From Chlamydiota bacterium (GTDB lineage Bacteria; Chlamydiota; Chlamydiia; Chlamydiales; Rhabdochlamydiaceae), in assembly GCA_013288895.1 (NCBI GenBank), contig JABDAY010000006.1:1-56030 (forward strand): DNA of 56,030 bases. The letters are read 5' to 3'. Shown here piece after piece: positions 25,977-33,926 of this stretch. The notes under the pieces are model-generated. The model did no database searches. It was not told where the DNA came from and was given only the letters and a program-made list of their open reading frames with translations. Position numbers and translations under genes: made by a program. Every line of letters begins with the position of its first letter. The stretch's first letter is position 1.

Positions 25977-27200
25977 ATGAGCAAATACAATCTCTTTGAA
26001 AATTGCCTTGGAAAGCTCGAAGAAGAGCATCAATACTTAAGCCTACGCCATATCGTCCCTTTGGATGGCGCACATGTTCTTTGCGAAGATAAAAAGATGC
26101 TGAACTTCAGCTCGAACGACTATCTTAATTTATCTCAACACACAGAACTTAAAAAAAATGCGATCCGGTTTTTGCTGCAACATGGGGTGGGAACAACCAC
26201 TTCTTTTGTCGTAAACTCCCATCTCCATTGCCATGGACTCATAGAAGAAAAACTTTCCTTGCTGCTCGGTACTGAGTCAGCACATCTCTTTAACTCGAGA
26301 TATCAGGCAAATATGACGGTGATTGCAACGCTTGCGAGTCCAAAATCACTCATCCTTATCGACCGTTCTTGCCACGTGGGTCTTTTTCAAGGAGCCGCAT
26401 TTTCTCGAGCCAAGATCAAAACTTTTGAGCATAACGATTTAGTCGAGCTGGAACAACTTTTAGAACAAGCAAACAGCGAAGAGTATTTCTCAAAGCTGAT
26501 CGTTACAGAGTCTCTTTTTAGTTTAGAAGGAGATACAGCTGATTTAAAAGGGCTTTCCTTACTTGGAAAAAAATATGAGACCCTTCTTTTTGTCGATGAT
26601 TCCCACGCCATTGGTGTGATGGGTAAAGACGGAATGGGACTTTGCGCCTTTGTCGAAGGGGTCGATGTGATCTTGGGGACATTTAGTAAAGCTTGCGGAA
26701 CTCCCGGAGCCTATCTTGGCTGCAATAAAACTCTCAAAAAATATCTCATTAACACCTGTCCCGGCCTTAGAGACACCTCCCTTCCTCCTGCAATTTTGGG
26801 TGCGATCGATGCAGCACTAGACTTTGTCCCCCAAATGGAGGGGGAGAGAAAACAACTTGAGCAGCGCGCCTACTTTTTAAGAAAAAAATGCCAAGAGCTC
26901 GGACTTTTAACAAACAGCACCACCCACCTGATTCCTATCATTATCGGAAGCGAAGAAGATACACGAGACTTTTTAAAGGCGCTCAATGCTGCAAATATTT
27001 TAGCGACACCCCTCTTTTCCCCACTAGTCCCTGAAAACGCTTCCAGAATCCGTATCTCCATCAATGCCCACCACAGCCCTGAGCATCTAAAGGAGCTTGT
27101 CTGCGCATTCCCTGGCAATTCTTACGCAGTCACCTACAGAAGCCCCCCTAAGGTAGTTGCCAATAAGGTGGAAGTTACCCGGAACCCTGTCCTGCAATAG
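25977..27200 (+). CDS. BioF-like alpha-oxoamine synthase (8-amino-7-oxononanoate synthase family)
   Basis: This PLP enzyme of 407 aa joins an amino acid and an acyl-CoA. It has MLNFSSNDYLNLSQH, FVDDSHAIGVMG and the PLP lysine Lys238 in GTFSKACGTPGAYL. The usual GSGxSR substrate segment reads GVGTTTSFVVNSHLHCHG here, so the acyl or amino substrate may differ from that of BioF. Alternatives are 2-amino-3-ketobutyrate-CoA ligase or a lipid-synthesis homologue. The last ~28 residues (GNSYAVTYRSPPKVVANKVE onward) are antisense to a relic of the hemG C-terminus (27087-27200) and are not family sequence. Follows dapL by 18 nt. Confidence 0.82.
   Translation: MSKYNLFENCLGKLEEEHQYLSLRHIVPLDGAHVLCEDKKMLNFSSNDYLNLSQHTELKKNAIRFLLQHGVGTTTSFVVNSHLHCHGLIEEKLSLLLGTESAHLFNSRYQANMTVIATLASPKSLILIDRSCHVGLFQGAAFSRAKIKTFEHNDLVELEQLLEQANSEEYFSKLIVTESLFSLEGDTADLKGLSLLGKKYETLLFVDDSHAIGVMGKDGMGLCAFVEGVDVILGTFSKACGTPGAYLGCNKTLKKYLINTCPGLRDTSLPPAILGAIDAALDFVPQMEGERKQLEQRAYFLRKKCQELGLLTNSTTHLIPIIIGSEEDTRDFLKALNAANILATPLFSPLVPENASRIRISINAHHSPEHLKELVCAFPGNSYAVTYRSPPKVVANKVEVTRNPVLQ
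27087..27200 (-). pseudogene. Antisense relic of the hemG C-terminus inside the bioF-like 3' end
   Basis: Read on the minus strand, this segment encodes NFHLIGNYLRGASVGDCVRI then ARECADKLL and a TAG stop. The intact hemG (29768-30808) ends NFHLIGNYLSGASVSDCVRI, AKECADMLLY, stop. Nucleotide identity is high over about 75 nt (27107-27180 against 29791-29862), with several differences at third codon positions. This is therefore a copy of the hemG end, now overlapping the bioF-like coding sequence in the opposite direction. Confidence 0.85.
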
Positions 27201-27213
27201 ACCTCTTGCATAA

Positions 27214-29679
27214 TTAATTCAGAGTCATCTTGAAAAAGGAGAGGTTGTGTTGACCTGAAGCGGTTGGATATAGGTCAAAAGCAGTTCTGGTGAAAACCAT
27301 AAAGTCATTAAGAGTTTTACCGATATGTTCGTTGTTTTTGCCGGTCGGATTGGGATCGACTAAGTAAAACTTATCTTTTCGTTTTATAAGGGTTATCGCA
27401 TGGCGCTGCTTCTCCATGCGCAGAACATAGACACCCTCGGGAGCAGTCTGGGCAAAGCAACGCAAACGCTCCTCATTATGATCTTCTTGAACACTTACAA
27501 ACTCGGTGAATGCTACCCCCATCACCGCATAAAAAGATCTCTCGTTTACAATGTCGAGCATGCTATCACGGAGAGATGGCATCACGCTGAGGAGTGGAGA
27601 TATCCGATTGGTAATTTCTTGAGATATACCTGCCAATAAAGCGCCTTCTTCTTGGATTGTTTTAAAAATAGAATAAGTTGAAATGAGGCACTGAACTCTG
27701 GGGTCGGCTAAAGGTACGGGCGCAGTATCAGGGTCAATCGCGTTGTCTTTTAGAAAGATGGCTGCTTTTCCTTTATTGATCCCATCAGAAGCTGCGATTG
27801 CGTAAATTGCGGCAACTTGGACTGCAGGATCTAGGTCCATCTGAAGGAGACCTTGCAACAGGACCTTATACACTCTTAGGTTAATTACGCAGGTTTCAAG
27901 GACTACCTGTTTAATAAAAGCTTGGGGAATAACCCCGTGCTCATATCTTGAGATTTGATGCGCAAGGAGACTTTCAAAATCCTCGCTATCCCAAGCTTTA
28001 AGCATATCTGTATTTAGCTGTAGAGTGACTCCTCCACAACAACCTCCATGGATTCCTAAGGAAAGGTGATCAAAAACTGGGATCGGGGCAAAATAAGTTT
28101 CATGATTTGCAACGGCCATGCATAGCTGCTGAGCCTCTTCTTTAATTACTTGAAACTCCTCTGGATCTTCGGGTAAAACAAAAAAGTTTTTTTCGTATTT
28201 ACATTTAGCGGCCACTAATTTCTGATATTTTATAAAGATATCAGTATTTCCATACTTACGAATAAAAGCAGGATACATGCATAGCAACGAAAGAGTTGAC
28301 TTAGAGAAAAAACCTTGTTCTGCAGCTTTTAAGGAAGCTTTAAGTAGCGCATTTGAAGGGAAGATGCCGTAGGAAGCTTGTAGAAGGAGCTTTTTTCCTA
28401 TCTGAAAAACTTCTCTATGAAAGCCATCAAGATCTTTTAGTGCCTCTTCAGAATTTAAGGTAAGAGCATGTGTTAGGAAATCGATCCATAAAGATTCCTG
28501 GTCAGGAGTAACGGTAATCGTAGAGTCATCGCCGAGCTTTTCGCATAGATCCACGAGTCTTTCCGGGTATTCTTGAGCTAATTGGTAGGCAATCTCATGG
28601 TTTAGGTATTTACGAAAAACCGCCACTTGATCGGGAAATATTTCCTTACGGTCTGTACATAAAAATTCGACGATCTCTTTATTGGAAAACGGGAGAGGTG
28701 GCCTACTGCGTAAATCGGCAAGAAATGCAATCTCATCGCTTGTGCGGCAATCTTTTAAACAGGGTAAATAACTCGGGAAGTATTGTTGAAAGCGATATGT
28801 AACAAACCATTGATCTTGCAGAGCGCGGTAATTTACTGCCGCTTGCTTGAAAAATAAATGCGCTATAGCTTCATTTGCTTTCTCAAAAGGGGAATCAAAT
28901 GCGGCTGTGTATTTTAAACGAAAGAGCCAACTCGCCATCTTGGATAAGTCAACAGATTCTGCAAATAATTCTACGAATGCTCTTTTGAAGATATAATCGC
29001 AACGCAATTTTCCTCGAGCATCGAAAACCATGGCATATGCTGCATGATTTTGGAACTGCTCAAAGTCATCTATCTTTTCTATTTGGCGCAGTTTTTGTTT
29101 AAAAATAGAGACTAAAACCGAAATAATTTCAGGAATGCAGATCACAGCAGGTTCATGAAGATAGGATTCGACTAGGGGAGATAAGGAGGGACGCCACGTT
29201 TCTGATGTAAGAAAGCCCAAAATACTACAATAAAGCTTTTGCAATGGAAATAACCATAGCCCCTGCTCATCCTTATTGTGCCATGTCTCTAGTAGCAATT
29301 CCGCCATAATATCTATGGGAGGCTTTACATTGCCTTTCAAGCATACTTTGCGTTCTATTAAAGTTTTGCACATCACTCGAACTCTATCCATTGGGGCAGA
29401 AAAAAATATTTCAGCACGCTGCGATTCACAAAATTCCTGCAGCGCTTGGCCAAGCTCCTCTCGTAATAAGGCCTCCTCGGCTGCACCAAATTCAGGTAGA
29501 GGATCGATGCTTCTTGTCTCATTTGATCCTTTTTTATGCGTTGCCCTACAAGCCATTAAATTTTGCGCATCCAAAAAAGAAGCAATGATAGGAGATATTC
29601 TATCATGCTTAAAAAGAATTTTCCCTTTGTCATAAACATTCAAAGGAGACTGAGGTGACCCTACTGCCGGACTTGCCAT
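27214..29679 (-). CDS. 821-aa lineage-specific protein, possible papain-fold cysteine protease effector
   Basis: No family is certain. A short N-terminal segment, RISPIIASFLDAQNLMACRA, is F-box-like. The long middle is helical and unrecognised. The C-terminal third contains HGGCCGGVTL (Cys547/548), then QRHAITLIKRKDKFYLVDPN (His760, Asp775, Asn777). The order Cys-His-Asp with a strand-turn-DPN after the histidine recalls papain-like effector proteases such as the C58/YopT type, though spacing is wide. There is no signal peptide; type III export would be the expected route. It sits between the hemG relic and intact hemG and has its own TATAAT. Gene certain, function speculative. Confidence 0.6.
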   Translation of the reverse strand: MASPAVGSPQSPLNVYDKGKILFKHDRISPIIASFLDAQNLMACRATHKKGSNETRSIDPLPEFGAAEEALLREELGQALQEFCESQRAEIFFSAPMDRVRVMCKTLIERKVCLKGNVKPPIDIMAELLLETWHNKDEQGLWLFPLQKLYCSILGFLTSETWRPSLSPLVESYLHEPAVICIPEIISVLVSIFKQKLRQIEKIDDFEQFQNHAAYAMVFDARGKLRCDYIFKRAFVELFAESVDLSKMASWLFRLKYTAAFDSPFEKANEAIAHLFFKQAAVNYRALQDQWFVTYRFQQYFPSYLPCLKDCRTSDEIAFLADLRSRPPLPFSNKEIVEFLCTDRKEIFPDQVAVFRKYLNHEIAYQLAQEYPERLVDLCEKLGDDSTITVTPDQESLWIDFLTHALTLNSEEALKDLDGFHREVFQIGKKLLLQASYGIFPSNALLKASLKAAEQGFFSKSTLSLLCMYPAFIRKYGNTDIFIKYQKLVAAKCKYEKNFFVLPEDPEEFQVIKEEAQQLCMAVANHETYFAPIPVFDHLSLGIHGGCCGGVTLQLNTDMLKAWDSEDFESLLAHQISRYEHGVIPQAFIKQVVLETCVINLRVYKVLLQGLLQMDLDPAVQVAAIYAIAASDGINKGKAAIFLKDNAIDPDTAPVPLADPRVQCLISTYSIFKTIQEEGALLAGISQEITNRISPLLSVMPSLRDSMLDIVNERSFYAVMGVAFTEFVSVQEDHNEERLRCFAQTAPEGVYVLRMEKQRHAITLIKRKDKFYLVDPNPTGKNNEHIGKTLNDFMVFTRTAFDLYPTASGQHNLSFFKMTLN

Positions 29680-29721
29680 TGTTAAATTCCTATTTTTAAA
29701 TTTATTTGCTTACGCATAAGT

Positions 29722-29727
29722 ATTATA
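29722..29727 (-). promoter_or_regulatory. -10 element of the 821-aa gene
   Basis: A perfect TATAAT on the minus strand lies 42 nt upstream of the ATG at 29679. The -35 region 17 nt further upstream is only AT-rich (ATTTTT). A weak AGGA precedes the start codon. Confidence 0.4.
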
Positions 29728-29767
29728 CACAAAATTTATTAAGAAAAAATAAATATAATTAAATATT

Positions 29768-30808
29768 TTAATATAGAAGCATATCAGCACATTCTTTGGC
29801 AATTCTTACGCAGTCGCTTACAGAAGCCCCGCTAAGGTAGTTGCCAATAAGGTGGAAGTTGGGGGGGGACCTATTCTGTAATAGCTCCACCCTTTTTTGA
29901 TGGCCTAGAGTGTATTGAGGGATAGATTGTCTTTCGACAAGGATGGATTTGGGAGTTTGTTCTATTTGCAAATGTTTGCGGTAAACATCTGTTTCTTCCT
30001 TAGAGATCACGGTTAATTGTCTTGGACTATCAAAAATGACTCCTAAAAGTTTTTCCCCCTCGCAGCTTGGGACTAAATATCCAAATCCTTTAGGCAATGC
30101 TAGATCTTGGGCATAGTGAACATGAGAAATGGTTAAATGGGCTCTGGGGATTTCAGGAAAAGGGAGGGAACAGATCACTGCATCTGCGTCTATGTTAAAA
30201 TCGTTCACTTCAGTATTGAAACAAAACTTCGCTGGAATGTTTTTCATAAGTGCGTTAGTTAGAGATTGCATTCCCCCTTCGAAAGAAAAGAGGGAAGGGT
30301 CTTGCTTTTCTCTTTTAAAAAAGGCTTTGGTCAGCGAACCATGTGTGTGTTCCCACTCTTTTAGAATAGGAAAACAAGCATTCACCGAAAGCTCTTTGAT
30401 ATTTCCCCCAAAGATCCCAAGCACCATTGGATCAAAAATATAGCGCGCAACATCTTTGTTAAAGCGCCTACAGGCAAAGTCCCAAATCGTCTCCTCTTCG
30501 CCGCAAGGTTTCACAGCCCATTCCTTTAAAAGGGGCCACAACAATTTTCGCTTGGGAAATTTTACGAGTTTGTTATTCATCCACAGATAACGGGTTGTGG
30601 AAGTTGTGTAATTGACTTTGAGATTTAACTCTTTTGCCATTTGCAAAAGATCTTGCGAGCGGGAAGTTTTAAGCACTCGCGCATAATTTAAAACCCCACC
30701 GGGTGTGCTCTCTTTCTCAATCACCGTCACATCATGCTTGCTCGATAAATACCACGCTGCACTTAAACCAGAGATCCCCGCTCCCAAAATAACAATCTTT
30801 TTCTTCAT
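29768..30808 (-). CDS. hemG: Protoporphyrinogen oxidase HemG-like (oxygen-dependent FAD type)
   Basis: This FAD enzyme oxidises proto- or coproporphyrinogen in haem synthesis. The 346-aa product has the N-terminal dinucleotide motif ILGAGISGLSAAWYL, then VIEKESTPGG, ARYIFDPMVLGIFGGN, SFEGGMQSLTNAL, and the C-terminal FAD motif HLIGNYLSGASVSDCVR. It is about 80-100 aa shorter than most members; the region after TPGG that normally reads RLRT...GFxxExGP is missing, so substrate-site geometry may differ. It is divergent from hemF across a 69-bp inverted repeat. Matches the hemG-hemN-hemE locus position of Chlamydia. Confidence 0.88.
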   Translation of the reverse strand: MKKKIVILGAGISGLSAAWYLSSKHDVTVIEKESTPGGVLNYARVLKTSRSQDLLQMAKELNLKVNYTTSTTRYLWMNNKLVKFPKRKLLWPLLKEWAVKPCGEEETIWDFACRRFNKDVARYIFDPMVLGIFGGNIKELSVNACFPILKEWEHTHGSLTKAFFKREKQDPSLFSFEGGMQSLTNALMKNIPAKFCFNTEVNDFNIDADAVICSLPFPEIPRAHLTISHVHYAQDLALPKGFGYLVPSCEGEKLLGVIFDSPRQLTVISKEETDVYRKHLQIEQTPKSILVERQSIPQYTLGHQKRVELLQNRSPPNFHLIGNYLSGASVSDCVRIAKECADMLLY

Positions 30809-30884
30809 GATTTAATCATAACATTTTGGAGGAAAAAAAATAACAGGATGATAGGATATGCAGGATAGAAGAGAGAATTTATTT

Positions 30885-31079
30885 AGCGCGAAGCGCTTTG
30901 GAGTGCGGCGATTCATCTACCCAGGCCTTCGCTTCGCTCCAACCTGGGCTGTACCATTACGGCTCTTTCGAGCCTAGGATTACACCACAGGCCCGAAGGG
31001 CTGTTTATGATACAGCCCAGGTTGGAGCGAAGCGAAGGCCTGGGTAGATGAATCGCCGCACTCCAAAGCGCTTCGCGCT
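30885..31079. repeat. Perfect 69-bp inverted repeat between hemG and hemF
   Basis: Arms 30885-30953 and 31011-31079 are exact reverse complements over 69 nt, beginning AGCGCGAAGCGCTTTGGAGT. The 57-nt spacer holds two smaller hairpins (GGCTCTTTCGAGCC and GCCCGAAGGGC). The element fills most of the divergent intergenic gap, ending 21 nt before the hemF ATG. The outermost motif TAGCGCGAAGCGCT recurs at 37428, at the end of tkt. Confidence 0.97.
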
Positions 31080-31100
31080 CACTTCCCACTTTTGGAGAAA

Positions 31101-31886
31101 ATGTCATATAACAAAAACGAGATTATTGCATTTTTGAAAGGGCTGCGCGATGAGATCATTGCGGAGTTTGAGAAGCTAGAGGGAGGCGCCCGCTTCGAGC
31201 GAAAGATGTGGGATCATCTCACAGGCGGCGGCGGTGAAATTAGTTTGCTTCGAGGGAATGTCTTTGAAAAAGCAGCGGTAAATTGGTCGGGCGTGATGGG
31301 GGATAAGTTCCCCATGGTAGATGCCGTAGGCCCCTTTTTTGCTACGGGAATCAGCCTCATCACCCATATGAATAATCCCCACGCGCCGACTGTTCATATG
31401 AACATCCGCTATATTGAAACAAAAAACAAATCCTGGTTTGGCGGAGGATACGATCTCACCCCTATGGGCCTCTACTACGAAGAGGATACGCTCCATTTTC
31501 ATGAAACAGCAAAAAAAGCCCTTTCTCCTTATGGCTTATACGATGAGTTTTCGAAAAATGCTGCCACGTATTTTTATATCCCCCATCGCAAAAAAGAGCG
31601 TGGAGTGGGAGGCATTTTTTTTGACCATTTCAATACTGGCGATCTAGAAAAAGACCTCCAGATGTGGAGAGCCATTGGAAAAACATTCACCAGCGCTATC
31701 CTTCCCATCTATCAAAAAAGGATCCACCTGCCCTACTCTCCCCGAGACAAAGAAAAACAACTTGAAGCCAGAGCCCACTACGCCGAATTCAACCTCCTCT
31801 ACGACAGAGGGACCAAATTCGGCTTCCTCTCCGGGGGCAATCCAGAGGCCATTCTCTGCTCCATGCCCCCCTTAGCTAGGTGGTAG
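31101..31886 (+). CDS. hemF: Oxygen-dependent coproporphyrinogen III oxidase, C-terminally short
   Basis: HemF decarboxylates coproporphyrinogen III using oxygen. Family motifs include ARFERKMWDHLTGGGGEISL, SLITHMNNPHAPTVHMNIRY, WFGGGYDLTPMGLYYEED, FHETAKKAL, GVGGIFFDHFN, EFNLLYDRGTKFGF and CSMPPLARW. The protein stops at that W. Normal members continue about 35 residues (an EY...P...GS segment), so the C-terminal helix is missing. I use the ATG at 31101, preceded by GGAGAAA; the upstream TTG is unlikely. Chlamydia has the unrelated radical-SAM hemN here, so the aerobic enzyme occupies its place. Fragments of its 3' end recur at 33190 and 33870. Confidence 0.92.
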   Translation: MSYNKNEIIAFLKGLRDEIIAEFEKLEGGARFERKMWDHLTGGGGEISLLRGNVFEKAAVNWSGVMGDKFPMVDAVGPFFATGISLITHMNNPHAPTVHMNIRYIETKNKSWFGGGYDLTPMGLYYEEDTLHFHETAKKALSPYGLYDEFSKNAATYFYIPHRKKERGVGGIFFDHFNTGDLEKDLQMWRAIGKTFTSAILPIYQKRIHLPYSPRDKEKQLEARAHYAEFNLLYDRGTKFGFLSGGNPEAILCSMPPLARW

Positions 31887-31909
31887 AGTTACAACTGATG
31901 ATGATGCCA

Positions 31910-33112
31910 TTAGTTTCCTCTTAGTGCGTCGACTAATTTAAATTTCATAGCGTGCTGAGTTATCTCTCGATCTGCCATGCTAGCGCAGCCTACAACACTT
32001 GTCCAACGGTGCAAAATATAGTTGAGAACCTCCCCAAATTTGCCATCCGGCATCATCATAATGTTAGCTCCAAGAGCCCGAACCCTGGAGGGTAGATCAT
32101 TCCCGTTATCGAGAATTTTCCACCCATGATTTACACTTTCATAAACAGGCTTAGCTCCAGCTTTCTCGAATGCGTCAACCTCAGCATCAATAAGATTATC
32201 AGGATCAGAAGGTAAGGCGCCCCCTTTCTGCATTCCCAATATCAAATAGCCCAATGCCAAAATATTATCGTGGCCTTTCCAGATAGAGTGATTGATAAAT
32301 CTCCCTTTCATTTCGATACCCATTTCGGCATAATAGGTATTTGGATAAGTGTGGGAAAACGATACACTTCGCTGAGCCTGTTCATATAGTGCTTTAAGTC
32401 CTGGTTCACTCTCTTTATTAAAAAAATAAATAATTCCGCCCAAATGATCATCATCTAGACCGATAAAACAAGCATATAAAAAATTGAGAGGATCCCCTGA
32501 ATACTTTTCAAGACCTTCAGCTATCCTATTAGCAAGCCGTTGAATTACCAAAAGAGGGACATAATCTCTAAGATTGGATGCCTTATCAATGTTTGTTTTG
32601 AGTTTAGTGAACCATTCCTCATTAGTCAGTGTTCTTTTTTGAGAATCTAAGCCCACAATACCGATAACCCATAAGTTAAACGCGGAATGAGCAACCAAAT
32701 CGATTTTTAACCATTTTCGGGCAGCGATGCCCATTTCAGACAGGTTATTCACACCAATTCCAACTAATCTTTTTCCAAACTCATCTGAAACTGACACCTT
32801 CGGAGGAGCTGCGGCTGTGGGTTTGGTTGATGTAGGTTTGGTTGATGGAGCTGCAGATATGCGGCGAAGGCAGATGGCGCCCCCAATAATAATAGCCACT
32901 AGGCCAAGAGAAACGCCAAGTGAGATTTCCCAGGGGCGAACGATGTGTACTGAGGGCACAGCAAGAACAACCATTGCGATGATGCCTAAGCTAGCAAGAC
33001 CCAAAGTTGTGATGAGTACTGTTCTATTCTTGATGCATGCTTGCAAACAACACCCTGGCTCTGGTTGTCGCGATGTTAAACCTGTTGCTGATAATGAAGG
33101 CGATGATGACAT
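31910..33112 (-). CDS. Inc-like paralogue A: two-TM head plus helical domain
   Basis: The 400-aa product begins with a polar, Cys-containing N-terminus (PEPGCCLQACIKNR), then two close hydrophobic segments (about 30-52 and 62-83; LGIIAMVVLAVPSVHIVRPW and SLGVSLGLVAIIIGGAICLR). This bilobed pattern without a signal peptide is the usual hallmark of chlamydial inclusion-membrane proteins. A Thr/Pro/Ala linker leads to a soluble helical domain with EFGKRLVGIGVNNLSEMGIA and GLDDDHLGGIIYFFNKES, shared with paralogue D. The head is shared with B, C and D. It converges on hemF and has its own TATAAT. Inc identity is an inference from topology. Confidence 0.7.
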   Translation of the reverse strand: MSSSPSLSATGLTSRQPEPGCCLQACIKNRTVLITTLGLASLGIIAMVVLAVPSVHIVRPWEISLGVSLGLVAIIIGGAICLRRISAAPSTKPTSTKPTAAAPPKVSVSDEFGKRLVGIGVNNLSEMGIAARKWLKIDLVAHSAFNLWVIGIVGLDSQKRTLTNEEWFTKLKTNIDKASNLRDYVPLLVIQRLANRIAEGLEKYSGDPLNFLYACFIGLDDDHLGGIIYFFNKESEPGLKALYEQAQRSVSFSHTYPNTYYAEMGIEMKGRFINHSIWKGHDNILALGYLILGMQKGGALPSDPDNLIDAEVDAFEKAGAKPVYESVNHGWKILDNGNDLPSRVRALGANIMMMPDGKFGEVLNYILHRWTSVVGCASMADREITQHAMKFKLVDALRGN

Positions 33113-33144
33113 AAAAACTCTCCCGTTTGTAAGTTTTTCGGAAC

Positions 33145-33150
33145 ATTATA
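33145..33150 (-). promoter_or_regulatory. -10 element of Inc-like paralogue A
   Basis: GGGTATAATG on the minus strand lies 32 nt before the ATG at 33112. The whole block from TATAAT through GGGAGAGTTTTT and ATG is nearly identical upstream of paralogue C (34905-34910). A weak TTGTAT lies 16 nt upstream. Confidence 0.5.
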
Positions 33151-33189
33151 CCCGCTCTAGATAAAGATACAATAAAGAATTTCCTGAGA

Positions 33190-33237
33190 TTATATTACAC
33201 CGCATTCAACCTCCTTTACGGCGAAGGCGCTCCACTT
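33190..33237 (+). pseudogene. Decayed fragment of the hemF 3' region, first copy
   Basis: ACCGCATTCAACCTCCTTTA and its flanks align with hemF at about 31780-31826 (the EFNLLYDRGTKFG codons) at roughly 75-80% identity. Frame and length are lost. The fragment is antisense to the last codons of Inc-like paralogue B, which end in it. Confidence 0.6.
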
Positions 33238-33730
33238 GGGTTGTGGCTACACTGCTACTTGAGTCGGGAGGGATTACTTTGAGTAAAGCTTCCCGATTTG
33301 CTTTTATAGCATCATCCATAGCTTTGCGCCTTGTTATTGAGGCTGTTTGTAAGGCTTCGATCGATGCTATTGAGGCGTCCCTCTTTGCTACTGAGTTTGC
33401 AAGTGAAGATTGGAGCTTTACTATTGAGGCTGCAATGGAAGCTTCCCTCTTTGATAGTGAAACTGCAGCTGAAGCTCTGGTCTGCAAATAGATAGCGCCA
33501 GGAATAATAACAAAAGCTAGCCCAAGAGAGACACCAAGAGAGATTTTCCAGGAGGGAATGATGTGCACTCCGGGAACAGCAAGTACAACCATTGCACCGA
33601 TACCCAAAATAGCTACCGCTATGATTGTGATGCACGTTCCTTTCTTGCTGAGAAATGTTTGCAAACAGCTGTTTGTATCTGTTTGAGGAGCTGCCCCCTT
33701 AGAATGCACGCCTGATGCTGCTAATGCCAT
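33206..33730 (-). CDS. Inc-like paralogue B: two-TM head with Ala/Ser-rich coiled tail
   Basis: The 174-aa protein keeps the family head (CLQTFLSKKGTCITI, LGIGAMVVLAVPGVHIIPSW, ISLGVSLGLAFVIIPGAIYL). Its tail is a short repetitive helix of 7-15-residue units rich in Ser, Ala and Lys (KREASIAASIVKLQSSLANS, VAKRDASIASIEALQTASI), probably a coiled coil. The helical domain of paralogues A and D is absent. The last ten residues (QVERLRRKGG) come from the antisense of hemF debris, so the C-terminus is probably truncated. A TATAAT at 33765-33770 precedes it. Confidence 0.65.
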   Translation of the reverse strand: MALAASGVHSKGAAPQTDTNSCLQTFLSKKGTCITIIAVAILGIGAMVVLAVPGVHIIPSWKISLGVSLGLAFVIIPGAIYLQTRASAAVSLSKREASIAASIVKLQSSLANSVAKRDASIASIEALQTASITRRKAMDDAIKANREALLKVIPPDSSSSVATTQVERLRRKGG

Positions 33731-33764
33731 AAAAAATCCACATTGGTTTACTTAAGATAGAAAT

Positions 33765-33770
33765 ATTATA
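33765..33770 (-). promoter_or_regulatory. -10 element of Inc-like paralogue B
   Basis: TATAAT on the minus strand lies 34 nt upstream of the ATG at 33730, the same distance as at paralogues A and C. The -35 region is AT-rich without a clear TTGACA. Confidence 0.4.
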
Positions 33771-33869
33771 GCAGATTAGGATAAAGATAAAAACAAAGAA
33801 TTATTTTCAAAATAATAAATTAAATTTATTATTTTGCGGCACAAGATGATAAGACTGAGTCAACGGGGA

Positions 33870-33926
33870 TATCGGGAAAGATCCCTCGAAGCAATCCTCT
33901 GCTCGATGCCCCCTAGCTAGGTGGTA
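33870..33926 (+). pseudogene. Decayed fragment of the hemF 3' end, second copy
   Basis: GAAGCAATCCTCTGCTCGAT and the following GCCCCCTAGCTAGGTGGTAG align with the very end of hemF (31848-31886, AILCSMPPLARW and stop) with one deletion and a few substitutions. It contains the same early TAG after TGG, so it was copied after hemF had already lost its normal tail. The stop codon and last residues (LLPPS) of Inc-like paralogue C are written on its other strand. Confidence 0.8.

Noticed and set aside
30954..31010. tRNA or small RNA gene in the spacer of the 69-bp inverted repeat
   Set aside because: The spacer forms two small hairpins only. There is no cloverleaf, T-loop or conserved tRNA sequence.
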